From Hoeflea_A sp965249925 (GTDB lineage Bacteria > Pseudomonadota > Alphaproteobacteria > Rhizobiales > Rhizobiaceae): DNA of 64,000 nt. Positions 53,126-62,465 of this stretch are shown one piece after another; the stretch's first letter is position 1; the number at the start of each line of letters is the position of its first letter. The translations under genes and the position numbers were made by a program. The notes beneath the pieces were generated by a model, which was given only the letters and a program-made list of their open reading frames with translations, searched no databases and was not told the origin of the DNA. The stretch covers positions 372,001 to 436,000 of the forward strand of contig OZ252260.1 of NCBI GenBank assembly GCA_965249925.1, in the 5' to 3' direction.

Positions 53126-54601
53126 TCAGTCGAGAACCTGCAGGATCGCCGATGCTTTGCGGCTGCTGGTTTTGCGGATATCGATACGTGACCGCAAATC
53201 GGCGAACAGGTCGCTGGTCATCAGTTCGTCTGCAAGATCAGCCGGAAGCGACAGCAGCACCCGGTCATCTTCATCACTGCTGTCGATGCCGTCGACGCTG
53301 CGCGATCGACCGACGATCATGCCGCCGGCCACCGTGTTGTGGGTGTCCGGATCGATCAGGACAAAGGCGCCGGTGTTGCGGTTCGCCTCGTAGGGATCGA
53401 AGATCGCCGTTTCTTCAAAGCTCAGCTGCGCGCTGCCGATGGCATTCAGCGGCAGTCTGTCGGTCCCGTTCCACTGCCCGCTTTTGAGATCGAGAACGGT
53501 CTGCGGCTGGACGCGCACTCGCTGACGGCGGCTTGAGGATTTCAGCCAATAGCGCTTGCCACCGTCGATACCGTCCGCCGACAGCGCCACCAGCTTGCAA
53601 TCGAACGCCAGTCCCGTTGCCGGCGCCGCGTCGATCGAGGCGATCATGTCGCCGCGCGCCACGTCCACCGGACGGTCGAGCACGAGCGTGATGGCATCGC
53701 CGGCCACCGCGGCGTTGCGCACCAGGTCGAAGGTGACGATCTGCTTGACATTGGCGACCGTGCCGGCCGGCAGCACGATGACGCTGTCGCCCGGTTTGAC
53801 CGAGCCGCCGGCGACCGTGCCCTGATAGCCGCGAAAGCTCTCGTCTGGCCGGCTGACACGCTGGACCGGCAGCCGGAACCCGACGGTCTGCGCCGAACGC
53901 TGCGTCGCCAGTTCCAGCACCTCGATCAGCGTCCGCCCGCTGTACCAGGGCATGGCCTGTTTGCCGTCGAACACGACGTTCTGGCCAAGCAGCGCCGACA
54001 TCGGAATGGCGGTGACGTCCGTCACTCCGAGCGACAGGGCGAACTGCCGGAAGTCAGCGGCGATGGCATCGAACCGCGCCTGGTCATAATCGATCAGGTC
54101 GATCTTGTTGACCGCAAGCACAAATTGACGGATGCCCATCAGCGCCGCGATAGTGGCGTGGCGCCGCGTTTGCTCAAGCATGCCGGTACGGGCATCGACC
54201 AGCAGCACCGCCAGGTCGGCGGTCGACGCGCCTGTCGCCATATTGCGCGTATACTGCTCGTGGCCCGGCGTGTCGGCGACGATGAAGGACCGGTGGTCGG
54301 TGGAGAAATAGCGGTAGGCGACATCGATGGTGATGCCCTGTTCGCGCTCCGCCTGCAGGCCATCGAGCAACAACGCGAAATCCGGCAGGCCGAGATCGTT
54401 CTGCTGTTCGCGCCGGTCCCGTTGCAGCGCGTCGGCCTGGTCTTCCTTAACCGCCTTGGTGTCCCAGAGCAGCCGCCCGATCAGCGTCGACTTGCCGTCA
54501 TCGACACTGCCGCAGGTGATCAGCCGAAGCGGTCTGGCGTTGCGGCCGGACGGTTCGGTGTGGGCCTCGGGCGCCGTGGCGACTTGTTGTGTGGCGGTCA
54601 T
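53126..54601 (-). CDS. cysN: Sulfate adenylyltransferase GTPase subunit
   Basis: A 491-residue EF-Tu-like GTPase. G1 is GSVDDGKSTLIGRLLWD, G3 is DTPGHEQYTRNMATGAST and G4 is NKIDLIDYD, followed by two beta-barrel domains. With CysD it makes APS from ATP and sulfate, driven by GTP. Length and C-terminus show no fused APS kinase (CysC) domain, unlike NodQ-type proteins of many rhizobia. This fits the APS-reductase type of CysH encoded in the same operon. It overlaps the cysD stop in TGATG. Confidence 0.92.
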   Translation of the reverse strand: MTATQQVATAPEAHTEPSGRNARPLRLITCGSVDDGKSTLIGRLLWDTKAVKEDQADALQRDRREQQNDLGLPDFALLLDGLQAEREQGITIDVAYRYFSTDHRSFIVADTPGHEQYTRNMATGASTADLAVLLVDARTGMLEQTRRHATIAALMGIRQFVLAVNKIDLIDYDQARFDAIAADFRQFALSLGVTDVTAIPMSALLGQNVVFDGKQAMPWYSGRTLIEVLELATQRSAQTVGFRLPVQRVSRPDESFRGYQGTVAGGSVKPGDSVIVLPAGTVANVKQIVTFDLVRNAAVAGDAITLVLDRPVDVARGDMIASIDAAPATGLAFDCKLVALSADGIDGGKRYWLKSSSRRQRVRVQPQTVLDLKSGQWNGTDRLPLNAIGSAQLSFEETAIFDPYEANRNTGAFVLIDPDTHNTVAGGMIVGRSRSVDGIDSSDEDDRVLLSLPADLADELMTSDLFADLRSRIDIRKTSSRKASAILQVLD

Positions 54602-55518
54602 CAGAAATAGCCCTCGCGTTTTTTCTTTTCCATCGATCCGGTTTCGTCACGATCGATGGCCCGGCCCTGGCGTTCCGAAACCGTCGCGGTCTCCAGTTCG
54701 GCGATGATGTCGTCCAGCGTCGTGGCATGGGAGCGGATCGCCCCGGTCAGCGGAAAGCAGCCAAGCGTGCGGAAACGCACCGACTCGGTGCGTGTCGTTT
54801 CGCCGGGTAACAGCTTCAGGCGGCGGTCCTGCGCCAGGATAAGCATGCCGTCGCGTTCGACCACCGGCCGGGCGGCGGCGAAATAGAGCGGTACGATCGG
54901 GATGTTCTCGGCCTGGATGTAGCGCCAGATATCGACTTCGGTCCAATTGGACAGTGGAAACGCCCGCACGCTCTCTCCGTTGCGGATCATGCCATTGTAG
55001 ACCGACCACAGTTCCGGCCGCTGGTTGCGCGGATCCCAGCGATGTTCCGGTGTCCGGAAAGAATAGATGCGTTCCTTGGCCCGCGAGGCTTCCTCATCCC
55101 GCCGGGCGCCGCCGAATGCCGCATCGTAAGCGCCGGCATCCAGCGCCTGCCGCAGGGCTTCGGTTTTCATGACGTTGGTATAGGCGGCGGAGCCATGGGT
55201 GAACGGCGTCACATTCTCCAATTGTCCGCGCGTATTGGTATGCGCGACCAGATCAAGATCGAAATTCGCCGCCGTCTCATCGCGAAAGGCGATCATTTCG
55301 GAGAACTTCCAACCGGTATCGATGTGCAGGAGCGGGAACGGAACCCGGCCGGGATAAAACGCCTTGCGTGCCAGGTGCAGCAAGACCGAGGAGTCCTTGC
55401 CGACCGAATAGAGCATGACGGGACGCTCGAACTCGGCGGCCACCTCGCGAAAGATGTGGATCGCCTCGCTTTCGAGCGCCTTCAGGTTCGGATCGAGAGG
55501 CGGTTTGCTTTCGGGCAT
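54601..55518 (-). CDS. cysD: Sulfate adenylyltransferase small subunit
   Basis: A 305-residue ATP-pyrophosphatase. The PP-loop YSVGKDSSVLLHLARKAF is followed by PFPLLHIDTGWKFSEMIAFR, GGARRDEEASRAKERIYSFR, EVDIWRYIQAENIPIVPLYF and the C-terminal KKKREGYF, all typical of CysD. It binds CysN and catalyses adenylation of sulfate. The start is the ATG of MPESKPP with AGGAAAAC upstream; 14 bases separate it from cysH. Confidence 0.92.
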   Translation of the reverse strand: MPESKPPLDPNLKALESEAIHIFREVAAEFERPVMLYSVGKDSSVLLHLARKAFYPGRVPFPLLHIDTGWKFSEMIAFRDETAANFDLDLVAHTNTRGQLENVTPFTHGSAAYTNVMKTEALRQALDAGAYDAAFGGARRDEEASRAKERIYSFRTPEHRWDPRNQRPELWSVYNGMIRNGESVRAFPLSNWTEVDIWRYIQAENIPIVPLYFAAARPVVERDGMLILAQDRRLKLLPGETTRTESVRFRTLGCFPLTGAIRSHATTLDDIIAELETATVSERQGRAIDRDETGSMEKKKREGYF

Positions 55519-55532
55519 GGTTTGTTTTCCTG

Positions 55533-56279
55533 TTATCGCGCGGCGGCGATTGCGGTCACCGGCGCGTCGCTTACGTGCAGACCGCACTCGCGCTTGTCGT
55601 CATTCTCCCACCACCAGCGGCCAGCACGTTCGTCTTCGCCAGGCTTGATCGCACGGGTGCAGGGCTCGCAGCCGATCGACGGATAACCGCGTGCATGCAG
55701 CGCATTGACCGGCACGTTGTTGGCCGCGACGAAGGCGTTGATGTCTTCGAGATCCCAGTCGGCTAGCGGGTTGGCTTTGATCAGACCGTGCTCGCCGTCA
55801 TAGGCGGCGAACGGCACCCCGGCCCGGGCTTGCGACTGGCCGCGCCGCAGACCGGTCAGCCACAGGTCAGCGCCCTTGAGCGCCCGTGCCAGCGGTTCGA
55901 GCTTGCGCACGCCGCAGCAGGCGTGGCGGGCCTCGACGCTGTCGTAAAAGCCGTTCAGGCCGTATTGCTCGACATAGGCGGACAGTTTGCGGGGATCGGG
56001 ACGAAACCGCTCGATGCGGATGTCGAAACGGGTCTCCGTCTCCTCAATCAGCGCCAAGGTTTCCGGAAACAATCGTCCCGTTTCGAGCGTCACGATTCGC
56101 ACCGACGGGGCCGCCAGGCACAACGCCGCCGTCAGAACCTGGTCCTCAACGCCCAAACTCGTTGTAAAGACGGGATTTTTTCGGTCGGCCGTCAGAAGGC
56201 CGAGCCTCTCGAACAGTGTCATGTCGGCGAAACCGGCGGTCAGCGCCGGATCGATGGTCAAAACGGGTTGCACGGACAT
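55533..56279 (-). CDS. cysH: Assimilatory APS reductase (CysH family)
   Basis: A 248-residue protein. FTTSLGVEDQVLTAALC and VTLETGRLFPETLALIE form the nucleotide-binding part. C121-C122 in ARHACCGVRKLEPL and C204/C207 in GCEPCTRA are the four ligands of the [4Fe-4S] cluster that distinguishes APS reductases from PAPS reductases. C232 in KRECGLH is the catalytic cysteine that takes up sulfite. It reduces APS to sulfite and AMP with thioredoxin. GGAG lies nine bases before the chosen ATG. First gene of cysHDN; the sulfite reductase genes are 23 kb away. Confidence 0.9.
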   Translation of the reverse strand: MSVQPVLTIDPALTAGFADMTLFERLGLLTADRKNPVFTTSLGVEDQVLTAALCLAAPSVRIVTLETGRLFPETLALIEETETRFDIRIERFRPDPRKLSAYVEQYGLNGFYDSVEARHACCGVRKLEPLARALKGADLWLTGLRRGQSQARAGVPFAAYDGEHGLIKANPLADWDLEDINAFVAANNVPVNALHARGYPSIGCEPCTRAIKPGEDERAGRWWWENDDKRECGLHVSDAPVTAIAAAR

Positions 56280-56366
56280 CGGATGGACTCCGGTTGGGAC
56301 TGGTGCCAAGAGTGGATCATTGTTGGCTCCATTTGAAACAACCGGGTTCTATATGGTCGGCGTCAC

Positions 56367-56382
56367 GGACAATGAATTGTCC
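56367..56382. promoter_or_regulatory. Palindrome upstream of cysHDN
   Basis: GGACAAT-GA-ATTGTCC, 7-base perfect arms, 88 bases before the cysH start codon and 142 before the divergent MaoC-like gene. It is a candidate operator for either promoter. The protein that might bind it is not in the window as far as I can tell, and no copy was found upstream of cysG. Confidence 0.5.
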
Positions 56383-56523
56383 CCTGGCCCGTCAAATCCG
56401 GAAAAGCGTTTTGCCGGTGGCGCTGGAGACACACTCGCCGTGGAATCAGCGCCGTGCTCTTTCATCGGCGCCGCCAGGTCGATAAAGAAGGCCGATCAAG
56501 CCTGTCGAGGAAGAGCCTTGTCA

Positions 56524-57012
56524 ATGCCACGCGAAATCCATCTGTCGGATCTGCCCGACCTGGTCGGTACCGAACTCGGCCTATCGGCGTGGATTGCCGT
56601 CGATCAGTCGATGATCGACAAATTCGCCGATGCCACGCACGATCATCAGTTCATTCACGTCGATCCCGAGAGGGCTCGAGCCGAAACCAGGTTCGGCGGC
56701 ACCATTGCGCACGGCTTCCTGTCCCTGTCGCTGCTGTCGGCCATGAACTACGATTGCACACCGAAAATCCGCGAACAGCAGTTCGGAATGAATTACGGTT
56801 TCAACAGAATCCGCTTCATTGCACCTGTCAAATGCGGTGCTCGTGTTCGCGGCCGGTTCATGCTCGACAATGTCCGGTTCCGCGGCGCCGACATGGTGAT
56901 GCTCACATACGCGGTGACCGTCGAAATCGAGAATGAGAAGAAACCGGCGCTAACCGCCGAGTGGCTGACACTGGCGCAATTCGATCCCGAGGACCGGCCA
57001 AAGGATCTCTGA
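56524..57012 (+). CDS. MaoC family dehydratase
   Basis: A 162-residue hot-dog-fold protein. The hydratase motif DQSMIDKFADATHDHQFIHV then DPERARAETRFGGTIAHGFL followed by SLSLLS contains the catalytic Asp and His (D-A-T-H-D-H-Q-x-I-H). Members hydrate enoyl-CoA thioesters; the exact substrate is unknown. GAGGAAGAG lies upstream of the ATG. It is divergent from cysH and convergent with soxG, apparently a single gene. Confidence 0.85.
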   Translation: MPREIHLSDLPDLVGTELGLSAWIAVDQSMIDKFADATHDHQFIHVDPERARAETRFGGTIAHGFLSLSLLSAMNYDCTPKIREQQFGMNYGFNRIRFIAPVKCGARVRGRFMLDNVRFRGADMVMLTYAVTVEIENEKKPALTAEWLTLAQFDPEDRPKDL

Positions 57013-57030
57013 GTGGGAGGTCCGGCGTGC

Positions 57031-57600
57031 TTACACTACCGGATCGCGGGCAGCTTCCGTCAGAAAGGTAAATATATAGTCGGCGAAGGAGCGCCAGCAT
57101 TCAACGCGAAATGTTGTCTCAGTCTCTCGCAGCAACACAATTTCCGCCTTGCCGAGCAGCGTGCGCGAACAGGCGCCGACCGGGAAGACCTCCAGCGACA
57201 GGTTTTGCGGGCAGCCGGCGTTGAGCACCGATTGCGCGGTGTCGCCGGTGACCACGATGGCGGTGTTGCGGTGCGAGATATCGACCGCCGAATGCGGTTG
57301 CGTGACCTTGGCGCAGGGCGTTATCAGATCGACGCCCTCACGATCGATCACCAGCCATTCGTCCGGACCGATCCACAATGCCGTTCGCGCCTTGGTCCGC
57401 GCCGCACTGGAGCGCGCCGACGTCTTGGGTTTCTCCGGCAACTTGACGCCGAGCGCTTTCGAGAGCGGCGCGATTGCCTCTTTCCGGGCGCGCAGCACCA
57501 TGCGGCTCGCCGGTTCGGCAGGCTCGATGCGGACATGCGCCGATCCGGCCAGGCGGCCTGCAAGCGGTGCGGCCCTGGCGGCTGCGTTCCTGTCAGCCAT
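57031..57600 (-). CDS. soxG: Sarcosine oxidase gamma subunit
   Basis: A 189-residue protein. LSKALGVKLPEKPKTSA, ALWIGPDEWLVIDREGVDLI and HSAVDISHRNTAIVVTGDTA, then QSVLNAGCPQNLSLEVFPVG, are the SoxG pattern, distantly related to the folate-binding GcvT fold. It is the smallest structural partner of the alpha subunit. Its start overlaps the soxA stop by eight bases, so the two are translated together. It ends the operon. Confidence 0.88.
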   Translation of the reverse strand: MADRNAAARAAPLAGRLAGSAHVRIEPAEPASRMVLRARKEAIAPLSKALGVKLPEKPKTSARSSAARTKARTALWIGPDEWLVIDREGVDLITPCAKVTQPHSAVDISHRNTAIVVTGDTAQSVLNAGCPQNLSLEVFPVGACSRTLLGKAEIVLLRETETTFRVECWRSFADYIFTFLTEAARDPVV

Positions 57601-60574
57601 GGACCCGCTCTCCCTTCTCGTCAAAGAAAACGGTGCCGGTCACCTCGACTTCAATCACCCGGTCCGGCATCGGCACGTAGAGGGTCTCGCCCGAGCGGGC
57701 GCGACCGTCCTGCACGAGCGCCAGGGCGATCGACCGTCCGCAGTTCTCCGACCAGTAGGATGACGTCACGTGGCCGATCATGGTCATGGGCACGGCCTGG
57801 TTCGGATCCGCCACGATCTGCGCCCCCTCCTCCAGCACGGTTTTCGGATCCCGCGTCTTCAGGCCCACCAGTTGCTTGCGGCTATTCGCCGTCAGGTCCG
57901 GCCGCTTCAGGCCGCGGATGCCGACGAAATCCGGCTTGCTCTTGGCGATTGCCCAACCGAGGCCGGCATCCTGCGGCGTCACCGTGCCGTCGGTGTCCTG
58001 GCCGACGATGATGAAACCTTTTTCCGCGCGCAGGACATGCATCGTCTCGGTCCCGTAGGCGCAGGCGCCGAGCGGTTCCGCCCGTTCCCACACGGCTTCC
58101 CAGACAGCCTGGCCGTGGTCGGCCGGCACGTTGATCTCATAGCCCGCTTCACCGGTGAAAGAGACCCGGAACAGCCGTGTCGGAACACCGCAGATCCGGC
58201 CCTCGCGGGCGCTCATATGCGGCATCGCCTCGTTGCCAAGGTCGATGTCCTCGACCAGCGGCGCGATGATCTGGCGCGCCTTCGGCCCCTGCACCGCAAT
58301 CACCGCCCACTGTTCCGAGGTCGAGGTGAGCCAGACATCGAGCTTGGGAAACTCGGTCTGCAGATAGTCTTCCATATGATGCAGAACGCGCGGGGCGCCG
58401 CCGGTCGTGGTGGTCACATGAAACCGGTCCTCGGCGATGCGCGCGACGACCCCATCATCGTAAACGAAGCCGTCCTCGCGCAGCATGATACCGTATTTGC
58501 AGCGCCCGGGCCGCAGCTTGCTCCAGCTGTTGGTGTACATGAGATCGAGAAATTTTGCCGCGTCCGGCCCCACCACTTCGATCTTGCCGAGCGTCGATGC
58601 ATCGAACAGCCCGGCAACCTCGCGCACCGTCCAGCACTCGCGGTTGACCGCCGTGTGCATATCCTCGCCGACCCGCGGATAATACCAGGCGCGTTTCCAC
58701 TGGCCGACATCCTCGAACACGGCACCGTGCGCCTCCTCCCAGGCATGCATCGGCGTGCGCCGCGTCGGGTCGAACAGTTTGCCGCGGCCGTACTGCACGA
58801 TGGATCCGAAGGTGACCGGCGTATAGGGCGACCGGAAGGTCGTCAGACCGACCTGCGGCATCGGGCGACCGAGCGCTTCCGCGGCGATGGCCAGGCCATG
58901 GATGTTGGATGTCTTGCCCTGGTCGGACGCCATGCCGTTGGTGGTGAAGCGCTTGACGTGCTCGATCGAATGCATGCCCTCGCGCACCGCCAGCCGGATG
59001 TCCTTGGCGGTGACGTCGTTCTGGAAATCGACAAATGCCTTGACCCTCGTATCAGGTCCCGCTCCGTCGGCGGATCCCTGCATGCCGCCCGACCAATTCG
59101 CAGCACCTTCCGCTTCGAGACGTTTGCGGCGCGACTTTTTGCCCGCCGCCGTCTGACCGGCTTTGGTCGCCTCGTCGATCAGGGTCTGCAGATCGTCGGT
59201 GCCGTTGCAGGCACCGATGCTGACGCAGTCCTGCACATAGTCACCCGGCAGAAAGCGTTGGGTCGCCTCATCGAAGGCGACCTTGCCTCGGGATTGCGAG
59301 AACAGATGCACGGACGGCGTCCAGCCGGCCGACATGATGAGTGCGTCGACGGCGATCGAACGCTGCGCGCCGCCACCGTTGCGCTTCACGCGCATCGCGG
59401 TCACCCGGTGCGCGCCCTTGACGTCGACGACGCTGTGGCCGGTCAGCACTTCGAGGTCGAGATCGGCGGCCGTCGACAACAGGCCTTCGCCGGGCGCGTC
59501 GCGCGCATCGACGATCACCTCGACCGCGACGCCGCTGCGCTTCAGGTCGAAGGCGGTTTCATAGGCCGAATCGTGCGTCGTGTAGACTCCCACCTTGGTG
59601 CCGACCGCGACGCCGTAATGATTGAGATAGGTGCGCGCCGCCGATGACAGCATGATGCCGGGGCGATCGTTGTTGGCAAACACCATCGGCCTTTCGATGG
59701 CGCCAGTCGCGATGATCACCTGCCTGGCTCTGACCTGCCACAGCCGCTCGCGCGGCAAGGCGGGATCCGGGTCGGCCAGGTGGTCGGTGACCCTTTCGAC
59801 GAGGGCGACGAAGTTCTGGGCATAGTAGCCGAAGGCGGTGGTGCGGTTGAGCACCCGCACATTGTCCATGGCCGCCAGTTTTGCCGCTGTAGCGGCCGCC
59901 CATTCGAAACCAGCCTGGCCGTCAAGCTGCACGCCGGTTTCAAAAGACAGGGCACCGCCGAAATGGGCTCTTTCGTCGCATATGATGACGCTCGCGCCGC
60001 TCTCAGCGGCGCTCTGTGCCGCCACCAGGCCCGCCACACCGGCACCGATAACCAATACGTCGGTATGCAGATAACGGTTCGAATAGTGGTCGGCATCCGG
60101 CTCGTCGGGGGCGACGCCCAGGCCGGCGGCACCGCGGATCACCGGCTCGTAGAGCTTCTGCCAGGCGGCCTTCGGCCACATGAATGTCTTGTAGTAAAAG
60201 CCGGCCGGAAACAGCGGCGAGAACAGATCGTTGACCGCGCCGACGTCGAAGGCCAGCGACGGCCAGCGGTTTTGCGACACCGCCGTCATGCCCTCGAACA
60301 CCTCCTGGACCGTGGCCCGTACGTTCGGCTGACGTCGCGCCCGGTCGCGCGCGATGCCCATCAACGCATTGGGTTCTTCGGGCCCGGCGCCAAGCACGCC
60401 GCGCGGGCGGTGATATTTGAAGGACCGCCCCATCAGGTGCACACCATTGGCCAGCAGGGCCGATGCCAGTATGTCGCCCTCGAGGCCCGTATAGATCCTG
60501 TCGTCGAAGCTGAAGCGCAGCGTCTTAGCCGGCACAAGCCGACCAACTCCGGCGATGCGATTCGCTCCGGTCAT
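57593..60574 (-). CDS. soxA: Sarcosine oxidase alpha subunit
   Basis: A 993-residue subunit. The N-terminal ferredoxin-like domain (LRFSFDDRIYTGLEGDILAS then ALLANGVHLMGRSFKYHRPR) is followed by an NAD-binding Rossmann domain (DVLVIGAGVAGLVAAQSAAE near 176) and a C-terminal GcvT-like tetrahydrofolate-binding domain (AREGRICGVPTRLFRVSFTG then EAGYEINVP). It holds NAD and the folate site that captures the C1 unit released by SoxB. Length matches the family. It overlaps soxD by four bases. Confidence 0.93.
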   Translation of the reverse strand: MTGANRIAGVGRLVPAKTLRFSFDDRIYTGLEGDILASALLANGVHLMGRSFKYHRPRGVLGAGPEEPNALMGIARDRARRQPNVRATVQEVFEGMTAVSQNRWPSLAFDVGAVNDLFSPLFPAGFYYKTFMWPKAAWQKLYEPVIRGAAGLGVAPDEPDADHYSNRYLHTDVLVIGAGVAGLVAAQSAAESGASVIICDERAHFGGALSFETGVQLDGQAGFEWAAATAAKLAAMDNVRVLNRTTAFGYYAQNFVALVERVTDHLADPDPALPRERLWQVRARQVIIATGAIERPMVFANNDRPGIMLSSAARTYLNHYGVAVGTKVGVYTTHDSAYETAFDLKRSGVAVEVIVDARDAPGEGLLSTAADLDLEVLTGHSVVDVKGAHRVTAMRVKRNGGGAQRSIAVDALIMSAGWTPSVHLFSQSRGKVAFDEATQRFLPGDYVQDCVSIGACNGTDDLQTLIDEATKAGQTAAGKKSRRKRLEAEGAANWSGGMQGSADGAGPDTRVKAFVDFQNDVTAKDIRLAVREGMHSIEHVKRFTTNGMASDQGKTSNIHGLAIAAEALGRPMPQVGLTTFRSPYTPVTFGSIVQYGRGKLFDPTRRTPMHAWEEAHGAVFEDVGQWKRAWYYPRVGEDMHTAVNRECWTVREVAGLFDASTLGKIEVVGPDAAKFLDLMYTNSWSKLRPGRCKYGIMLREDGFVYDDGVVARIAEDRFHVTTTTGGAPRVLHHMEDYLQTEFPKLDVWLTSTSEQWAVIAVQGPKARQIIAPLVEDIDLGNEAMPHMSAREGRICGVPTRLFRVSFTGEAGYEINVPADHGQAVWEAVWERAEPLGACAYGTETMHVLRAEKGFIIVGQDTDGTVTPQDAGLGWAIAKSKPDFVGIRGLKRPDLTANSRKQLVGLKTRDPKTVLEEGAQIVADPNQAVPMTMIGHVTSSYWSENCGRSIALALVQDGRARSGETLYVPMPDRVIEVEVTGTVFFDEKGERVHG

Positions 60575-60885
60575 TTCGCGGCTTCCTTTTTACCGCCGAC
60601 AAGTGTCGCCGCGTCGGGTTTTGGTTCGCCGGCCTTGTAGGTGGTCAGGAACCGGTCCGACACGGTATCGCGCACCGCATTGAAGAACCGCCCGCAACCG
60701 TGCACGTGACGCCAGCGCTCATAGGCCAGCCCCTTCGGGTTGTCGCGCAGGAAGAACAGGGCTTCGAATGCATCGTCGCTGATCTCTGCGATGTCGGACG
60801 GGCGCACGATGTGGGCTTCTCCGGCGTGTCGAAACTCCAGTTCCGGCCGTTCCTCTTCGCAGTATGGGCAATAGATCAGAAGCAT
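60571..60885 (-). CDS. soxD: Sarcosine oxidase delta subunit
   Basis: A 104-residue zinc-binding subunit. MLLIYCPYCEEERPELEFRH has C6 and C9; AYERWRHVHGCGRFFNAVRD has the His and C64 ligands. The GAGGG ribosome site stands before the ATG, 13 bases after soxB. SoxD is a structural part of the heterotetramer. Confidence 0.92.
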   Translation of the reverse strand: MLLIYCPYCEEERPELEFRHAGEAHIVRPSDIAEISDDAFEALFFLRDNPKGLAYERWRHVHGCGRFFNAVRDTVSDRFLTTYKAGEPKPDAATLVGGKKEAAK

Positions 60886-60898
60886 GTGGCCCTCTACG

Positions 60899-62152
60899 TC
60901 AATGCGCGACGGCGGCCGCGGCGGCCTCGTCGATGAGGCGACCGGTACGGAACCGTTCCAGTGTGAAAGGCGCGTTGATGGGATGCGGCGCATCACGCGC
61001 GATCGTGTGGGCGAAAACGTCAGCCGAACCAGGCGTCGCCTTGAAACCGCCGGTGCCCCAACCGCAATTGACATAGAGCCCCGGAACCGGGGTCTTGGCC
61101 AGGATCGGCGAACGGTCGGGTGTGACGTCGACGATTCCGCCCCAGGAACGCAACATCTTCATCCGCGAGAAGATCGGGAACATCTCGCAGATGGCGTCCA
61201 GGGTGTGGCTGAGGATATGCAGCCCGCCGGTCTGCGAATAGGAGGTGTATTGGTCGGTGCCGGCGCCGATCACCAGCTCGCCCTTGTCGGACTGGGAGAT
61301 GTAGGCGTGCACGGTGTTCGACATCACGACGCAGGGAAACACCGGCTTGACCGGTTCCGACACCAGTGCCTGCAGCGGATAGCTTTCAAGCGGCATGCGG
61401 ACACCGGCCATTTCCATCAGTACCGAGGTGTGACCGGCCGCGACCACGCCGACTTTCTTGGCGCCGATGAAGCCGCGTGTGGTCTCGACGCCCTCTACCG
61501 CACCGTCGACGGAGCGTTTGATGCCGGTGACGGCACAGTTCTGAATAATGTCGACGCCGCGATCGGCAGCCCCGCGGGCGTACCCCCAGGCTACCGCATC
61601 ATGCCGGGCCACCCCGCCGCAGCGCTGCAGGGCGGCTCCCATGACCGGATAACGTGCGGTTTTCGAGATATTGAGCGGCGGGCAATAGGCCTTGGCTTGC
61701 TCGGGCGTCATCCACTCGTTCTGAACCCCGTTGAGGCGATTGGCATGGATGTGCCGCTGGGCACCTTGCACGTCATGCACCGAATGCGCCAACATCATCA
61801 CGCCGCGCGCCGAATACATCACATTGTAGTTGAGGTCCTGGCTCAAACCGTCCCACAGTTTGATGGCGTGATTGTAGAGCGCCGCGCTTTCGTCATAGAG
61901 ATAGTTGGAGCGTATGATGGTCGTGTTGCGGCCCGTGTTGCCGCCGCCCAGCCACCCCTTGTCCAGAACCGCGATATTTCGGAGCCCGTGTTTTTTCACC
62001 AGGTAGTAGGCGGTACCGAGACCATGACCGCCGGCGCCGACGATGACAACGTCATACTGTTTCTTGGGTTCAGGCGATCCCCATTGCTCGGGCCATCCCT
62101 TGTGGCCACGCATCGCCTCGCGCGCGACGGCGAATATGGAATATTTGCGCAT
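60899..62152 (-). CDS. soxB: Sarcosine oxidase beta subunit
   Basis: A 417-residue flavoprotein, MRKYSIFAVAREAMRGHKGW. The FAD motif is DVVIVGAGGHGLGTAYYLVK near 34, followed by GNTGRNTTIIRSNYLYDESA and the C-terminal GLYVNCGWGTGGFKATPGSA. It carries FAD and the covalent FMN and oxidises sarcosine to glycine and a C1 unit, with H2O2 as end product. First gene of soxBDAG. No glyA, purU or glycine-betaine gene is next to it, so the source of sarcosine is unclear. Confidence 0.93.
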   Translation of the reverse strand: MRKYSIFAVAREAMRGHKGWPEQWGSPEPKKQYDVVIVGAGGHGLGTAYYLVKKHGLRNIAVLDKGWLGGGNTGRNTTIIRSNYLYDESAALYNHAIKLWDGLSQDLNYNVMYSARGVMMLAHSVHDVQGAQRHIHANRLNGVQNEWMTPEQAKAYCPPLNISKTARYPVMGAALQRCGGVARHDAVAWGYARGAADRGVDIIQNCAVTGIKRSVDGAVEGVETTRGFIGAKKVGVVAAGHTSVLMEMAGVRMPLESYPLQALVSEPVKPVFPCVVMSNTVHAYISQSDKGELVIGAGTDQYTSYSQTGGLHILSHTLDAICEMFPIFSRMKMLRSWGGIVDVTPDRSPILAKTPVPGLYVNCGWGTGGFKATPGSADVFAHTIARDAPHPINAPFTLERFRTGRLIDEAAAAAVAH

Positions 62153-62465
62153 TGCTGGCTCACGCTCCGGTTCGGCTTTACACCCGTGCCAAGTGGCTAG
62201 TCCATCTGATTGCAGAATTGCAAGCGCGACAATGTTTGTTTTGCGACGCAAAACGCCGCGCGATGGGACGCAATGGTGAGCCGTTTGGAAAATCGCCCCA
62301 AAATGGTCGCAGATCGCCCACATACTGTGGACTTGCACAGGAAATTCTGTTAGTGCCGATGCAGCCGCGAGATCAGTGATTTTCGCGAACCGATGTTTAT
62401 TTGCCATTGCAAATGGCCGCCAACAGGGCGAAACGAAACGCGAAACCGGAAGGAACGGGATTAAG
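62153..62465. promoter_or_regulatory. Divergent soxB / rpsU control region
   Basis: About 310 bases without a gene. Two perfect palindromes stand out: GTTTTGCG-A-CGCAAAAC (62238-62254), 86 bases before soxB, and ATTTGC-CATT-GCAAAT (62399-62414), 52 bases before rpsU. The second has the same arms and spacing as the site at 43998 upstream of the ureohydrolase/ABC operon. Either could bind a regulator of amine catabolism. Confidence 0.6.

Noticed and set aside
57770..59647. A 625-codon plus-strand frame opposite soxA
   Set aside because: His/Arg-rich antisense text without domain content; soxA is unambiguous.
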